A stretch of 64,000 nt of DNA. Source: Pterobdella sp. o SKG-2022. Taxonomy: Eukaryota; Annelida; Clitellata; Hirudinida; Piscicolidae. Position numbers and translations under genes: made by a program. Positions 41,801-59,350 of the stretch are shown piece after piece. A model generated the notes under the pieces. That model was not told where the DNA came from and did not search any database. It saw only the letters and a list, made by a program, of their open reading frames with translations. Location of the stretch: the NCBI GenBank assembly GCA_964035795.1, contig OZ038327.1, forward strand, positions 2,197,353 through 2,261,352, in the 5' to 3' direction. Every line of letters starts with the position of its first letter. Positions within the stretch are counted from its first letter, which is position 1.

Positions 41801-44039
41801 TCATTATTTCATCTCAGGACCAGCAGCTGAGTAACACAGAAGAAAGACTCAAAAACGCTCAGCAGGAAATAGATCGACTTCAATCTATTTCCTGCCACAT
41901 GCATACGGAAATGGGTTGTAAACAGGAAGAGCTTGCATCGAGAGAGGAGGAATTGAAGGCGTTGAAAGCTAGGTGGGAAGAGCTGCAAGATGAACTGAAG
42001 AAGGTTGGATGGGGGAGGTGGTGTGTGATGATGGGTATGAGGGTTGGTGTGTAGTAGTTGGGAGTTGATGAAGGTGTTTATGGATTCGCTAGTGGTGATG
42101 ATAGTTTTGGGGGAGTTAATGATCAGTGGGTAGTAAATAATACACTCAATTATATTATCAACGAACCTTTGCAGTTGAAAGACTCTGAAATTGAGTTGAA
42201 AGAAAGGGTGGGTTTGCTTTTGAGAAGGGTTGGATGGATGGATGGAGAGATGGTGAAAATGAGTGAGGGTAAAAGAGTGGCAGAAGAGAAGATGAAGGAG
42301 TGGATGAGTGTGGGTGAAATGGTTAGGAAGGAAAGTGCCCAGATACAGGAAGAACTTGTGTGTAAGACTGTGGAGGTTCATAAGGTTCGTGTGTTTGTTT
42401 TTTTTTGTTGGTTGTAGTGAATTTTCGTATTTTTCGTTTGTATATTTTTATTATGTTCTCAGCAACTGTTTAATTTTATGTGTTAAAGCATCTACTCACC
42501 GCACTCAACAACATCCAACAGCTGAAGAATGAACTAGAAGAGCAGAAAAACAACCTAGAATTAGGTCACCAATCAGAAAGCAGATCACTGAGGACAGAGA
42601 TCGCCAAGGTGGCCACCAAGAATAATGTGCTTCAGAAGGAGGTTGATATGCTCAATAAAACCATGTTGGTTTCTTTTTCATTTCTTTTGATTCTTTTATT
42701 TTTTTTCCTTATTTTCTAGTTTATTATTATTTCAATCTTTAGTTTTTCAATATTTTTTTTCAGTCTTCATCAACTTTTAATCACTTCATTTTGCTTTCAG
42801 TTCAATTTCCTTTCGTATTTAAAAAATGATTGGCTAACACCACAAACACCCAATCAGAGAAGATCAGAGAAAGCAACAGCACACACAAACAGAAAAAGTG
42901 ACACAACTAGAAGGACAAATCGCCAAAGCTAATCGAAAGCTGATTAGTGAACAGTTTGAAAAGTAGGCTTATTTAGTTATTTCCAATTTGCTCTCCTTCT
43001 TTGATAATTTTATTAAAAGTGATATTGTTAATACTCAGAAAATCAATAGGAATAACAATAATAAAGAAATTTCTTCAGTGTTTTTCCAATTATAATATAT
43101 GTTCAGGTTCTCCAAATCAAAGATTTAATAACATCGCTGTAATATATGATTCGTATCACAACTTCATCACTTTTTCATGCCTTCAACATCATTATCATCG
43201 CAACAACATAAAACCAAGTGACACCACCACACCAACCTCACTACCACACCAACCTCAGAGAACGTATGATACAAGAGTTGAAACGAAACAACATACCTCT
43301 ACCCAATCAAACCTCTCTCGGAGCTATCAGTCCTAACAGGTAAACCTGACAAGTGAATAAGAAATCTTGGTTATATTTATTTGTGTTTTTTTTTGAATGA
43401 AGTGAATGTGGTCATTTTGTATATAATATAGTTAAAACCGATAAGGATTATGTACAAAGTATATTTTTTAAATAACCTAGCGAATGATTATGAAGTTTTA
43501 AGAAATTTTTTTGAAGTTTTCAATTAATGCTTCAAAAAAATCACTCAGTCCTCCATTCTTAAAATTCATATCATCGATTTTTTTCAGCTTGGCAAGAACC
43601 ATTTATCAAAGGTATCGTTATAAATTATCGCTTTATTATTATTGTTATTATTTGCCCTACCCTTTGCTGGGGAAAATGGGTTCTAAATAGAATGATGATG
43701 TTGATGATTATTATTATTATTATTATTATTCGTTTAACGTCTTTTTTCTCATTGCATGGTTATCATTATCTTTTTTCTAGTTTCAGTAGTTTTATATTTT
43801 TTTATCATTTGTTTTTTTTTATTTAAAAAAAATGCGCCGATGAACCAGTTCATTTTTCAATTCCTTCAAGCTTTCCATAATGATATAAGTACTAAATCTA
43901 TTATAATGTCATAAACTTCAAGTTTATTGATGATTTGTTTTCTTTTTTTTTTTTTTTATTTCGTAGTTTATTTTTTTTTAATGATTGAAAATTAAAAACT
44001 TGCAGGGAAGAGTCAAAACTATCGGAAGTGATGACATGA
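34481..44039 (+). CDS. Long coiled-coil protein, 28 exons
   Basis: I do not recognise it with confidence; a centrosomal or CCDC-type coiled-coil protein is likely. Exons start/end: 34481-34601, 34833-34916, 35079-35155, 35558-35642, 35804-35993, 36274-36349, 36579-36641, 36828-36909, 37488-37711, 37907-38062, 38319-38381, 38530-38608, 38726-38769, 38882-38959, 39173-39432, 39798-39855, 40132-40248, 40624-40679, 40901-41005, 41345-41396, 41588-41698, 41818-42003, 42175-42384, 42489-42664, 42858-42962, 43259-43339, 43588-43611 and 44006-44039. They total 2997 nt (998 residues), in frame. After a short N-terminal region (ETQTVSWVDGLSDRN) and a Ser/Pro-rich insert, nearly every exon is Glu/Lys/Leu heptad sequence, such as LLEEKMKEIQKAEEDRK and IQQLKNELEEQKNN. 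Exon 15 carries an Asn-rich loop. No enzyme or membrane motif is visible. If the last two tiny exons were skipped, a stop follows directly at 43340. Confidence 0.82.
37191..37264 (+). mobile_element. SINE head fragment (coiled-coil gene intron)
   Basis: Only the tRNA-like head is present: GACCCGTATAGCTCAGTGAT, then AGACTAATTATCTTAAATTA and GGGCTCGATCCCGCGTGGGC. A- and B-boxes are recognisable. The body and the GCGCTTTATAAA tail are missing. Confidence 0.8.
38815..38881 (+). repeat. (CA)n microsatellite ending in a splice acceptor
   Basis: About 33 CA units run directly into the AG of the exon starting at 38882. There is no pyrimidine tract between the repeat and the acceptor, so the repeat itself occupies that position. 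Confidence 0.95.
39504..39676 (+). mobile_element. tRNA-Ile-derived SINE, copy 3 (coiled-coil gene intron)
   Basis: Full-length copy with the best-preserved head: GGCCCAC pairs with GTGGGCC, the A-box is TAGCTCAGTTGG and the B-box is GGTTCGATCCC. The tail is AAAAGCGCTTTATAAATGCC. It lies in the same orientation as the host gene, within the 39433-39797 intron. Confidence 0.92.
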
Positions 44040-44690
44040 TTTGTTGTTTTTTTTTTACCATTTACGTTGTTTTTCTATTGTTTTTATTAATTATTTTAGT
44101 GTTTCCCTTTCTTATTGGTTCCATTATTTTTTTTTGACACCATAATTAATTAATCGTAATACTTTCTTTTGCACATAATCTTCACTTGATTGTTGAAAAA
44201 TTAGTTCGAGTCAGTAGTTCATGTTGAAAATAAATATAATCAAATATCCAACTATGAATTAAATAAAGACATTTTGAAATTTTCATTACATTAATATGTA
44301 AATCATCCAGCACACTTAGCCAATCAAAGGTAAGAATCAAACACTTGGAACTTTTCTCAGCCAATAGCCACTTAGCCTTATTTAAAAACTCAATTTCAAA
44401 TACTTTTTAACAAATGTCTCTAAATCATAAATATTTAAGAGAATAATTTTTTCTCATATTTCAACATTTTGATACCATTTGATAGTAAATACGATGATAT
44501 AAAATTAAGCATACTAATGTAAGGGTAACAATTGGTGAAGATGGGGGAATATTAATAATGATAATATGAAGACAAAGTAAAAAAAGGCACGCAGACAAAC
44601 AAAAGAGCAGAGATATATACGCACATACAAAAAGGTACACACATAAATACAATGAAAAGTACACACTCATACAATTAAATGTACACACAC

Positions 44691-44792
44691 GCATACAAGA
44701 AGGGTCCAACAGGTCGCGTAATTGAAGTCATGGAGAATGATGAAACGAAACCCCACTTGGGTTTAAAGGATGTGCAATTATCACAGATAGTC
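44691..44792 (+). other. Possible isolated exon, function unknown
   Basis: Between a possible AG acceptor and a GT donor lies one open stretch reading GPTGRVIEVMENDETK, PHLGLKDVQLSQI. It has normal amino-acid composition in a region otherwise full of simple repeats, and it is flanked by CA/TG-rich intron-like DNA. I cannot name a family. No further exons in phase were found nearby, so it may be a fragment or a chance frame. Confidence 0.3.
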
Positions 44793-44870
44793 TGTGTATG
44801 TGCGTGTGTTAGTATTTTTTTGTTTGTGTGTGCGTTCTTATTTTTCTGTTTGAGTTTGTGTCTTATTGTG

Positions 44871-45018
<148 letters not shown>

Positions 45019-45462
45019 TATATCTGTTCAAAACAACGTCTATGTGTGTGAATGTTTTTAAGTATTGAAAGAAATATAAAAACAAAACATATTCTTCCTA
45101 AAGCTTTTTTTTATTTTTCCCACCATATTGGTGCGTGATAGATCTTGAAACACACCATTTGGTCTGATACCATACAACAATAAACACGCGTAATACAACA
45201 ATGAAACACACAAAGTACAAAGGAGTTTTCTTCATCACGATGTTATGTTGAGGATAGAAGTCGATTGTTGATGATGCTGATGTGTATTTTTGTATGTTTG
45301 TGCGTGTGTATACGTGAGTATAATATGTCCTTATTATGTTGTTGCTTTGATGTGTGTGTTTGTTTGTGTGTGTGTGTTTTTTGTAAACAAAACATACAAA
45401 TATATACAAAAACACACAAACACACACACACATCATAATGCCCCATCAAACTCAAATTAATT

Positions 45463-45530
45463 AACAGTATAGTCATCGTTCTCTTTATCTCCCTTGTTAG
45501 TCTTTCCCAGCGTCAGCCTATCAGAATCAA
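45463..45530 (-). other. Possible C-terminal exon fragment, unknown
   Basis: On the minus strand, after an AG at about 45519-45520, the frame LTLGKTNKGDKENDDYTVN ends in TAA. Composition is like a hydrophilic protein tail. There is no linked upstream exon that I can support, so this stays tentative. Confidence 0.2.
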
Positions 45531-46334
45531 TTGTACAATTTTGATTGGTTAATATTGTCCTATTTAATATATAAAATTCAATTTTAAGGTTTAAGTTTTG
45601 ATTTTGCCTTTCACACTAGTTATAACTTTTTATTTGTGCATTGACGAAAAAATTGTTTCTCGTATTGATTTGTTTAAAAATTTTTTTTAGTTAATTTTTT
45701 TTTCAATTATACTTTTTTTAATATGAATTAATATAACCCTCGTATTTTCTTTTTGTATTGCTCCTTATTTACTGCTATCTGTTCACTAGTGTGGCATTAA
45801 AATCGCCATATTTTTAATTAGTTCCAGATATCATTCGGTAATGCGGATCTGAGTGAATGGATGGGTGAGTGGGTGAGTAAATAGATGAATGGCAAAATAT
45901 ATGAATGAATGGATGGATTAATGGATGGATGGATGGATAGATGGATAGTTAGATAAATGAATCGATGATTGGATGGATAAAGATTATGCGTGAAAAAATT
46001 AATAGATGGATAATGAGAAGTCAAGTTTTTGAAAGCTTCAACTCCCAATTTTTTTTATAAAAAGTACAAAAAAGAAAAAAAAATAAACCGAAAATGGCAA
46101 AGATAAATGAGAAAAAGTCAAAAAAATATTAGAAGATAAAAACAGATGGAAGAATGAACACGAAAAAAGAATAAACAGATGAAAGAAAGAGTAAATAAAG
46201 AAATTCAAATAAGTAAAAAAGAAACAGATAAAAATGATGGAAGGAAGAAGAGATAAAAGAGTAAAACTCCAGGGAGCGATGTCACTATTGCCAGGCGAAA
46301 CAAATTTTCCACTAAGCCACGTATCATCGTAATA

Positions 46335-46498
<164 letters not shown>

Positions 46499-46600
46499 AT
46501 AATAATAAGAAAATATTAACATTTATGTAAAGATAACAATAAAAATTACTCACCAATAATTACGAGACAACTGAAGTTGAACAGGTAGTGATATTTTTAA

Positions 46601-47100
46601 TTCAAGTATGTGAGTAATAACTGATGAAGATATTCAAGTTTAATCATCATCATCAACACTTTCTCTTCTGTTCTTTTTTTTCCTCTTCTTCATTCTCTTT
46701 ATCTTCCTCCTCCTTCTTTTCGACATCAGTAGCGGAAACTTTTGCTTCAAGCTATTAAAAAGTTTATAAATATCAATGGTGGTGATGATGATGATGAAAA
46801 GAAAAAGATGTAGAAAAAGAGGGAGATGAAAAGAATCTGATGATGATGATTGTTGTTGTTGTTGAGTGCCAGCTTCCAAAGACTCTTCCGACACTCTTTG
46901 GAGCGAGTACCGAAAGAAACTTGCAGCTTCGAGTTGCTTGTGACTTTTGGTGAGCAGCGATAAAACTGATGGATGAATTCTCGAAATGCTTTGTGGTTGG
47001 AAGCTGACGTGGTTTAGAACCTCTTCGACACTCCTGTTGGAGTGCACACCCGGCACCACGAGAAGGTGGGTTCTTTCATCGGGCTAATGATGATGATGAT
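46601..47100 (-). other. Unassigned open frame, possibly a retroelement remnant
   Basis: The minus frame from 47059 carries normal-looking sequence for about 65 residues (VEEVLNHVSFQPQSISRIHP, SVLSLLTKSHKQLEAASFFR, YSLQRVSEESLEAGTQ). It then degenerates into a CAA/TCA repeat and a Lys/Arg run. GAT repeats bound it on both sides. I do not recognise a family; a fossil of a mobile element is one option. Confidence 0.25.
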
Positions 47101-49899
47101 CAAGCTTCAGAGATTCTGCTGAGGTTATGGCAAAACTAGAAAGAAAACAATGATGATGATGATGATGGTGATGTGGAGAAAAATGCTGAAAAAATCGAAT
47201 AAAAAAAAATTATGAGAATATGAAATTACTCTAAATAAGGCTATGGATGTTAGGATTACGATTCTTATCACCACCACCCTTATTATAAACCATCATCATC
47301 ATCATCATCATCATCATCATGCCCATTATTTTCTCTTTCATTCCCATTTTCTTGATCATTACTCATATCTTCTCCCTATGAAAACAATCAAAAACAGCAC
47401 AACTTTCATCATCATCATCATCCCCTTCATCAGCATTATCATCGTCATCATCACTCATCTTCATCATCACCATCATCATCATCATCCTCTTATTATCATT
47501 CTTTTTCACATTTTCCAACAAATCCAAAACTTTTCCGAATTGAAATACCTTCTTTGTATAACAATCTTTATCATTGCCATCATCTTCTTTATCGTCGTCC
47601 TCTTTTTGTTTTTAACAATTATATTATTCGAAAAAATCGGCAAGACATAATCACAATGAGAATTTTTTTTTAAGTTGTAAAAAAAAATTAAATTGAAAAA
47701 TAAAAATAGTAAAAAAAATAAATAATAATAAAAAGATCATCATCATCACCACCACCCATCCTACCTCTATGATCATTTTAATTTTCTTTGCACATAATTC
47801 AAATTTCAATTAATACTTCGGCCAATGAAATTGTAGCACTTTTTAAGCTCCACCTTTTTTTATGTGTTCCTTTATCCTATTGGTTGATAAAATTTTAACG
47901 CTGACTAATCATCCGTTTATATCTTATCTACATTGTTTTCTCGTTTTTCAATTAAAAATTAATTTTCAATTGACTAAAAAGATCATAAAACTGTAAAAAT
48001 TAATTATTTTATGTGAACCAATCATAGAACGTTATCATAAGCGTGATATCTGTTTCTATAAATAGCCTTTATGAATATTTATGAACCCGTAAAACTACTA
48101 CTAAATCTAATATATGCTTAGTTATATTTATACATGTTTATGTATGTATAGATGTTCACACTGTAAACTTTGGGAATCTTTCCAAAATAGAATAAAAACA
48201 ACTTATCTTTTTTTTCATTTTAGTTATAAACGTTGAAAATATTGTCTATTTTTTTAAAATTATTTTTTCCCTTTCAAACTTTTTAACGTGAAATATTTCA
48301 AAAAATTTCGAATAAATATATTATAACTCAAAATATAATTTCTAGTTTAATTGATCGTGTTGTGTATTCAGTTAAATCAGTATTTGAACCAATCAGAAAC
48401 ATCGTATGTATTTTTTTTATTTTTCTCGAACCAATAAAAATTTTCTGTTACAATTTATTTATGCATTTTCATAGATATATAATGCAATTTCTTGTACACA
48501 CATAATCATAAAACTATGTAAGTAGAAAGCCTAATGTATGCTAATGTGCGAGAACAACTAGCTAAGTACGTGTGAATATCATTATTTTTCTTTAAATGTA
48601 CGATAATACACTAATTTCATATATGGGCATACTTAAAATGAATATCAAATATCAATATAGTTATATATATTCAATTAAGTATGTAGGAATATATGTACGT
48701 AATTGAATAAATATATAAATATATATTTAATTTTCTATTAATATGTATATGAATATGTATGATCATCTATATAAACATGTTTATATATGTACGTGAACAA
48801 ATGTACGACTGTGTCAGTTATAAATAGGGTTATGTTTTGTTGGTAAATACATCTTTGTGTTGTTTCAATACGAAAAGCAGTTAACAAAATAAACTTTGCG
48901 CTAGATAAATGTACAATAATAATAACAATAATCACAGCAATAATAAAAATAATAATATTATCAGAGTGGTTTATTTGTTTGGAAAATATTTTGATTTATA
49001 TTTACTTTTGAAGATTACAACAGCACACTAAATACCGTCTAAGCTGTTTGGAATAGTAGCAACATTAAAAAAAATATACTAACAACAATAAAGATAATAA
49101 TAAAAAACAATAAAATTGATTGTTATTGTTGTTATGGGTTTTTTCTTCAGTAGTTTTCTGTTGTGTTGTTGGAACTACTACAAAGACCTTTTACAACCAG
49201 AATAGCTTACAGCAACAAAAACTAGAACTATATAAAAAAAACAACAACAACAACTGGAAAAAATCTAAAACAACAAAAAATTGAAGAAAGAACATCTTAT
49301 AAAAAAAATCGATACAAGCTGAAATAATAAAAAATCATCAACATTTGAATTCTTGCAAAAATAATATTCGAAAAATCATATTTACATTGATTTTGAGAGT
49401 AAAAGAAGTATTTAAAAAACAGCAACGACAGTAATAATATAGAAAAGTCGCAATTATTCTAACATAAAAACTCACTTTCAACAAAAAAATTGTTTTAGTG
49501 TATTTTTCATAAAAATTTTTATTTTTAAATTCACGAAAAATTCAATTATGGGATGGATTAAATAAAAAAATGAAATACGGTGGAAAAAAAATGATAGAAA
49601 AAAAACCAGTCAAAACATAATAAAAAAACAAACTAAAAAATTAGAAACTAAGGTATAAGTAAGAGTTGGAAAAACTCTGTTTTTATGGCATTTTTATCAA
49701 CAAATAATAACATAAACATCTATAAAAAAAATAGCCAAAAATAATAAAATAAGAAAGAAAAAAACTAGAAAAATTTTGAAAAAAAAAATTAATTAGTAAA
49801 TTTTGAAATAAAAAATTTTTTTTGAATAATTTTAGATGAAAAATAAAAATAAGAATAAACTAAAAATAACAAATACAACAACAAAACTCCATCTCAACA
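47101..49899. other. Intergenic, no gene seen
   Basis: CAT/GAT-rich at 47140-47760 and then AT-rich. Frames such as the His/Ile-rich one at 47243-47650 are translations of (CAT)n. No RNA gene or conserved block was found. Confidence 0.65.
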
Positions 49900-50256
49900 T
49901 TGTTACAGCCCAAGACTTCTGAGAGATGTAGGTCACATTTTAAAAAATTATTATTATTTTTATCATTAATACTTATTTTTTTGTTAATATTCTTCAATTT
50001 TCCGAAATCTGTTTTTTTATCTTTTTTATGTATCTTTCCTCGTATCTATCGATCCATCTATTCATCGATTAATACATCCATCTATCCATCCCACCCTCCA
50101 TCCATTCCTTCAGCCAGCCATCCATCCATACATTCATCCATCCATCTATCCATCCCTTCAGCCAGCCATTCATCCAATCACCATATAAAAGCACTCGTCA
50201 ACTTCAAATTAAGTTCGCCATTTATCGCCTCTTAACCTCCCATCAACAATTTCATG

Positions 50257-50500
50257 ATGAAGAGGAGGAGGAGGAGTAGGAAGAGGGGGAGTAGGAGGAG
50301 GAGGAGTAGGAGAAGGAGGAGTAGGAGGAGGAGGAGTAGGAGGAGAAGGAGTAGGAGGAGGAGGAGGAGTAGGAGGAGTAGGAGGAGGAGGAGTAGGTGG
50401 AGGAGGAGGAGGAGGAGGAGTAGGAGGAGGAGGAGTAGGTGGAGGAGGAGTAGGAGGAGGAGGAGGAGTAAGAGAAGGAAAAGTAGGAGGAGGATAGGAT
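50257..50500 (+). repeat. Purine-rich (GGA)n/(GGAGTA)n block
   Basis: About 240 bp of AGGAGGAGGAGTAGG-type units; the plus strand is almost only purine apart from regular single T residues. Arg/Ser-rich and Pro/Thr-rich frames across it come from the repeat. Confidence 0.9.
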
Positions 50501-51435
50501 GATCGAGGTGATGGTGGTAGAAAAGAAGATGATAAGAATGATTGGGATGAGGAAAATGAGTGAATTATCAAAAATGTTTATTAAACTTATTAAGAAAAGG
50601 AGCAATTACTAAAAAAAAAACAAAAACTCGATAAAATAAAAAGTAGAATAATAAAAACAACGTTAAAAGAAAATGGTTTTTAAAAAACGAGAAAAAATAA
50701 TAAAAATTGAAAAAACAAAATAATAGAAAAAGAAAAGAAAAATGTGAATAAAAATGAATGTAATGGAATCAACGCTTTTCCACCATTTAATTTGTCTCCT
50801 GCCTTGTTCTTTGCCTAATGTTCCATTATTTAATTAATTAATCTTTCCATTCATTTTTTTATTAGATAATTTATTTATTTAAGTATTTTTCTAACAAATT
50901 CAAGAAGTTTCAATATCTGAGAAATTTAATTATATTTTTTGTTCCATTCACGCATTTCTTTTTTGATCATTTATTCACTCATTCACTCATTCACTCCTTC
51001 ATTCAATTCCAGCTATCCCCATCCTTAACTTACCCCACCCACCTCCTACCCCTCTAACCCCCCACCTTCTAATCGTCTAACCACCCACCTCCTACCCGTC
51101 TAGCCACCCATCCGTCCACGCACCTATCCATTCACCAACCCATTCGTACATCCATACTTTCCACCCATCAATCCACACATACACTCATTTACCCATCCAT
51201 AATCATCGAAGCCTACACCTACCTATCTATCATCCATCTATCCATCCAATCATGAACTCACTTTCCCACTTTCCCATCTATCCATCTTTCCATCCATCCA
51301 TCTCTCCATTCATCCACCCCTCTACCGATCCATCATGTTCATCTAAACACCACGTTTATTTGTGATGCTGCCATCAATCCATATCCTGATTAATTCTATT
51401 AATGACTATTAACACTTCGAATAATAATGATAGTA

Positions 51436-51666
<231 letters not shown>

Positions 51667-52925
51667 GTAATAATAAACAAAAAAAATAAGAAAATACTGA
51701 AATTATAAAAAGAAAATAAATAAAATGATAAAAGAACTAAAAAATGAGAATGATCAAATAATGATAATTATATATAAATAATATAATTAAACAAGATTCC
51801 ATATAAATATTTATATCATCTCAAAAAATATATAATCATTATCAAACTGATAAAACATTTACACTGTAATTATATCACAATTATCAAATAATTCATATGT
51901 TTTAGTTGATTTTATTATGTGTTATTTATGCATAAATTATGAAATAAGATTCTGCTTACTGAGTTCAAGGGTGGGAATCTTTTTGTCTCAAAATTATTAT
52001 TTTTTATTATTTCTTTTTCGCACTTTAAAATTTTTCTTCTTTTTATTGAGTTTCCAATGGATGATTACTAGGTTAATATATTTATCAATTTTATATCGTT
52101 TTTTTTCACTTTGAAGTTTTTTTTCGTTTTTTTAATTTATTTTTTTTCATTTTTTTCCAATATTTTTGTTATAAAAATAATTTTTATTTTTATTATTATT
52201 TATTTAATATTGTTATTCTTGTTATTGTTCTTATTATGATATTGTTAGCAGACGACATTTAATTGGATCTTAAAGCGTTGTTTAGTGCAACGACTACAAC
52301 TGGAATTTGTAAATTTATCGAAAAAAAAACTCAAATAACACTAATAATGTTAATAAAAATAATAATAGAAATCTATATACTTTTTTGAGATAACAAAAAA
52401 TAAGTAATATAACAAAAAAAACGTCAGTTGGAAAAAGAAAGAAACAGCAAAAACAGAATAAAAAAACACAATAATAACGATAAACAAAATAATTTCAAAC
52501 TATAAAATTATTCAATAAAATGAATAATAATAAAAAAAAAAAACAAAAATAATAAGAAAAACAATAAAAATAATAAGCTTTGAAATGTGCGTCTAAACCT
52601 AATCCCCAATTATAACATGTGGGATCTTATTTTGATTGTTTTTTTGTTTATCATTATTTTTTTTTTCAATTTCATTTTTTTTATTCAATCATTTCATCAT
52701 TTTAGAGTTTTTTCTTATTTTCTCATATAATGAAGTTATCATCAAAGCTTGCTTTTTTTGAGATATTGATAATTTCAATAAAAATGTATCAATAGCTTTT
52801 TTAACTGAGTGGCTTTTTATTAACACAATTTTTCTGAATGATAATAAAAAAAAATTGAAAAATAAGAATAAATAATAATAACGGTACTGTAATAATATAA
52901 ACACCTCAACCATTTCAGAATCGCC

Positions 52926-56816
<3,891 letters not shown>

Positions 56817-57083
56817 TACTAATAATAATAATGAATTGTGCAATAAAAATAATGAAAAAATATTGCAAATAATAATAAATCGTGCAATAGTAAGGGAAAT
56901 AATAATGCTGGTAAATTGATGGTTTATGTTTGTGTACCGATTCTTCAACGGACCTAGATCTTGTGAATAGACTATGTAAAAACATTCAATTGAATTTATA
57001 TGATAAAATTATGCTAGTTATTTATAGTAACAGCATAATTATTAAACTATTTGTGAAAATATTATATAATCTTGTTTTAAACA

Positions 57084-57266
<183 letters not shown>

Positions 57267-58969
57267 CAAAAATTGTGCTAAATAGCAGTAGTAACATTAG
57301 ATGAATGATAAAAAATAATATTGATTGTAATAACAAAAATTCATAAGATTCAAGAATACAGAAACAGATTTCAAAGAAGTAAAAATGCTATAACACCAAT
57401 AGTTAAAGATTAAAATAACAATACAATATTAATGAAAAAGTAACAATAATAAATGTTCACGTGGAAATAATAAAAATAATAATATTCAAAAAATAACATG
57501 AAATGATAATATTAATAAAATAACAAAATAAATTTCAATAATACAAGAATTGCATATTAGCCATATCACTGCTTCATAATCACATTCTATAATCATCGTT
57601 TTACCCATCTCATTATTATTCTTATTATTATTATTCCAATCAGTATAATTGCTTCATTGTCATCATTATTTTGATATTATTATTGCTATTATTATGATTT
57701 CATTAATGTTTTTCTGAAGTTATTTATGCTATAAACACAGTTATGATTTTATTACTTTCATCTATACTACCATCAGTTATTATTATGCTAGAGGGTTGCA
57801 ACCTTTTTTAGTACCATCGTTTGTTAAGGCAATGGTTATGGGCATATTAGCGTTAACCACAAGACTAGACCCTATGCATAAATTTAGAAAAAAACTAAAC
57901 ATATCAGTAGTCTTTACCGTTATCGTATTAAATATAACACCATTGTTTGCATTTATCACACCACCATCATCATTGTTATATTTAATGTTAAAGCACTCCT
58001 ATGATATAACATGCAGTCAAAAAATTAATAATGACTACTGTTACATCACTGTTATTTCCATTTACAACGTTATAAGTTAACAATGTTATTATAAGCTTTA
58101 TATACTTATGTTATATAGGATGTTAGCATGTTATTCCATGCTAGCTTGAAAACGAACGTATAAAAATTTTAAATACTGAATCATTAGTGTTAAGCGCTAA
58201 ATTGATAGTGTTAAAGACTAATCTAGTGTTAAATGCTAGAGGATATTATATTCAATTGCAACTATCCTGTTGCTTATATATAGGGGACATTCAACCAATC
58301 ACATCTCACCATCGCCCGTAATTCCTTCACCAAGGGTAGAACTCAATGGCTTTTATTATTATTATCATTGAGCTTTATTGTTATTGTTACTACTACTATG
58401 CCCTCTTATTCTTATTACTGTTATTATTATTATTATTATTTTAATATTATTCACGTTTTTTCATTAATTTTATTACAGTTATTTCAAAGTTATTACTCTT
58501 TCATTCTAATTATTACCAATGTTATTATCCGCAGTATTATCGTCATTACGAAGCATTTCCTCTTAGTATTACTTGCATATATAATTTTTCCCCTATGATA
58601 ACCGTACCAACCACCATCGTCGATATAGCAGTAGTGTTATATAAGTAGTTGTGTATTTGTAGTGTTGTTAGTGCTCATGGTAGTGGTTACTGATGCTGTT
58701 ATAATAATGTGATTAAATTAGTAATAGCTGCTAGTTCTGTTATATCTTCAGAGCAATCTCTTAAATAATTAACCATTGGAATAATAAGAATATTAGTTTA
58801 ATAATAATTGAAACCATGGAAATATCAATGGAATACAACAATATTCAATATTGATATGAATTCGAAAAAACTATATAACTGTTATACGATAAAAATATTT
58901 CAAAACCAAACTGTTAGTATTGTTATAACACTATAATACTTATAAATATAATCTTTCGTCAAGGTATAA

Positions 58970-59350
58970 CCGCTGTAGGATATTTAATCTGTTATATAGA
59001 TATGTTATATATAGTAATATATCTGTTCTATAACCATTTATATATATATTTTATCTGTTATATAGATATTTTATATATATTTCATCTGTTATATAGATAT
59101 GTTATATATATTTATTCTGTTATATAGATATGTTATATATATTTATTCTGTTATATAGATATGTTGTATATATTTATTCTGTTATATAGATAAGTTATAT
59201 ATATGTGTTATATATATTTAATCTGTTATATAGATATGTTATATGTAGTAATATAACTGTTACATAACCATTTATATATATATTTATTCTGTGATATAGA
59301 TATGTTATATGTTGTTATATAACTGTTGTTAACAGTAACACCATTTATGT
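58970..59350 (+). repeat. AT-rich minisatellite, TCTGTTATATAGATATGTTA units
   Basis: About ten imperfect tandem units of 30-40 bp. They combine TCTGTTATATAGATATGTTA with TATATATTTAT, plus two longer variants containing GTAATATAACTGTT. There is no coding potential. Confidence 0.85.

Noticed and set aside
41809..42381. 190-residue minus-strand ORF
   Set aside because: Antisense shadow of two well-supported coiled-coil exons (41818-42003 and 42175-42384).
50209..50605. Pro/Thr-rich, Ser/Tyr-rich and Arg/Ser-rich frames (mucin- or SR-like)
   Set aside because: All three arise from one purine-rich tandem repeat read in different frames.
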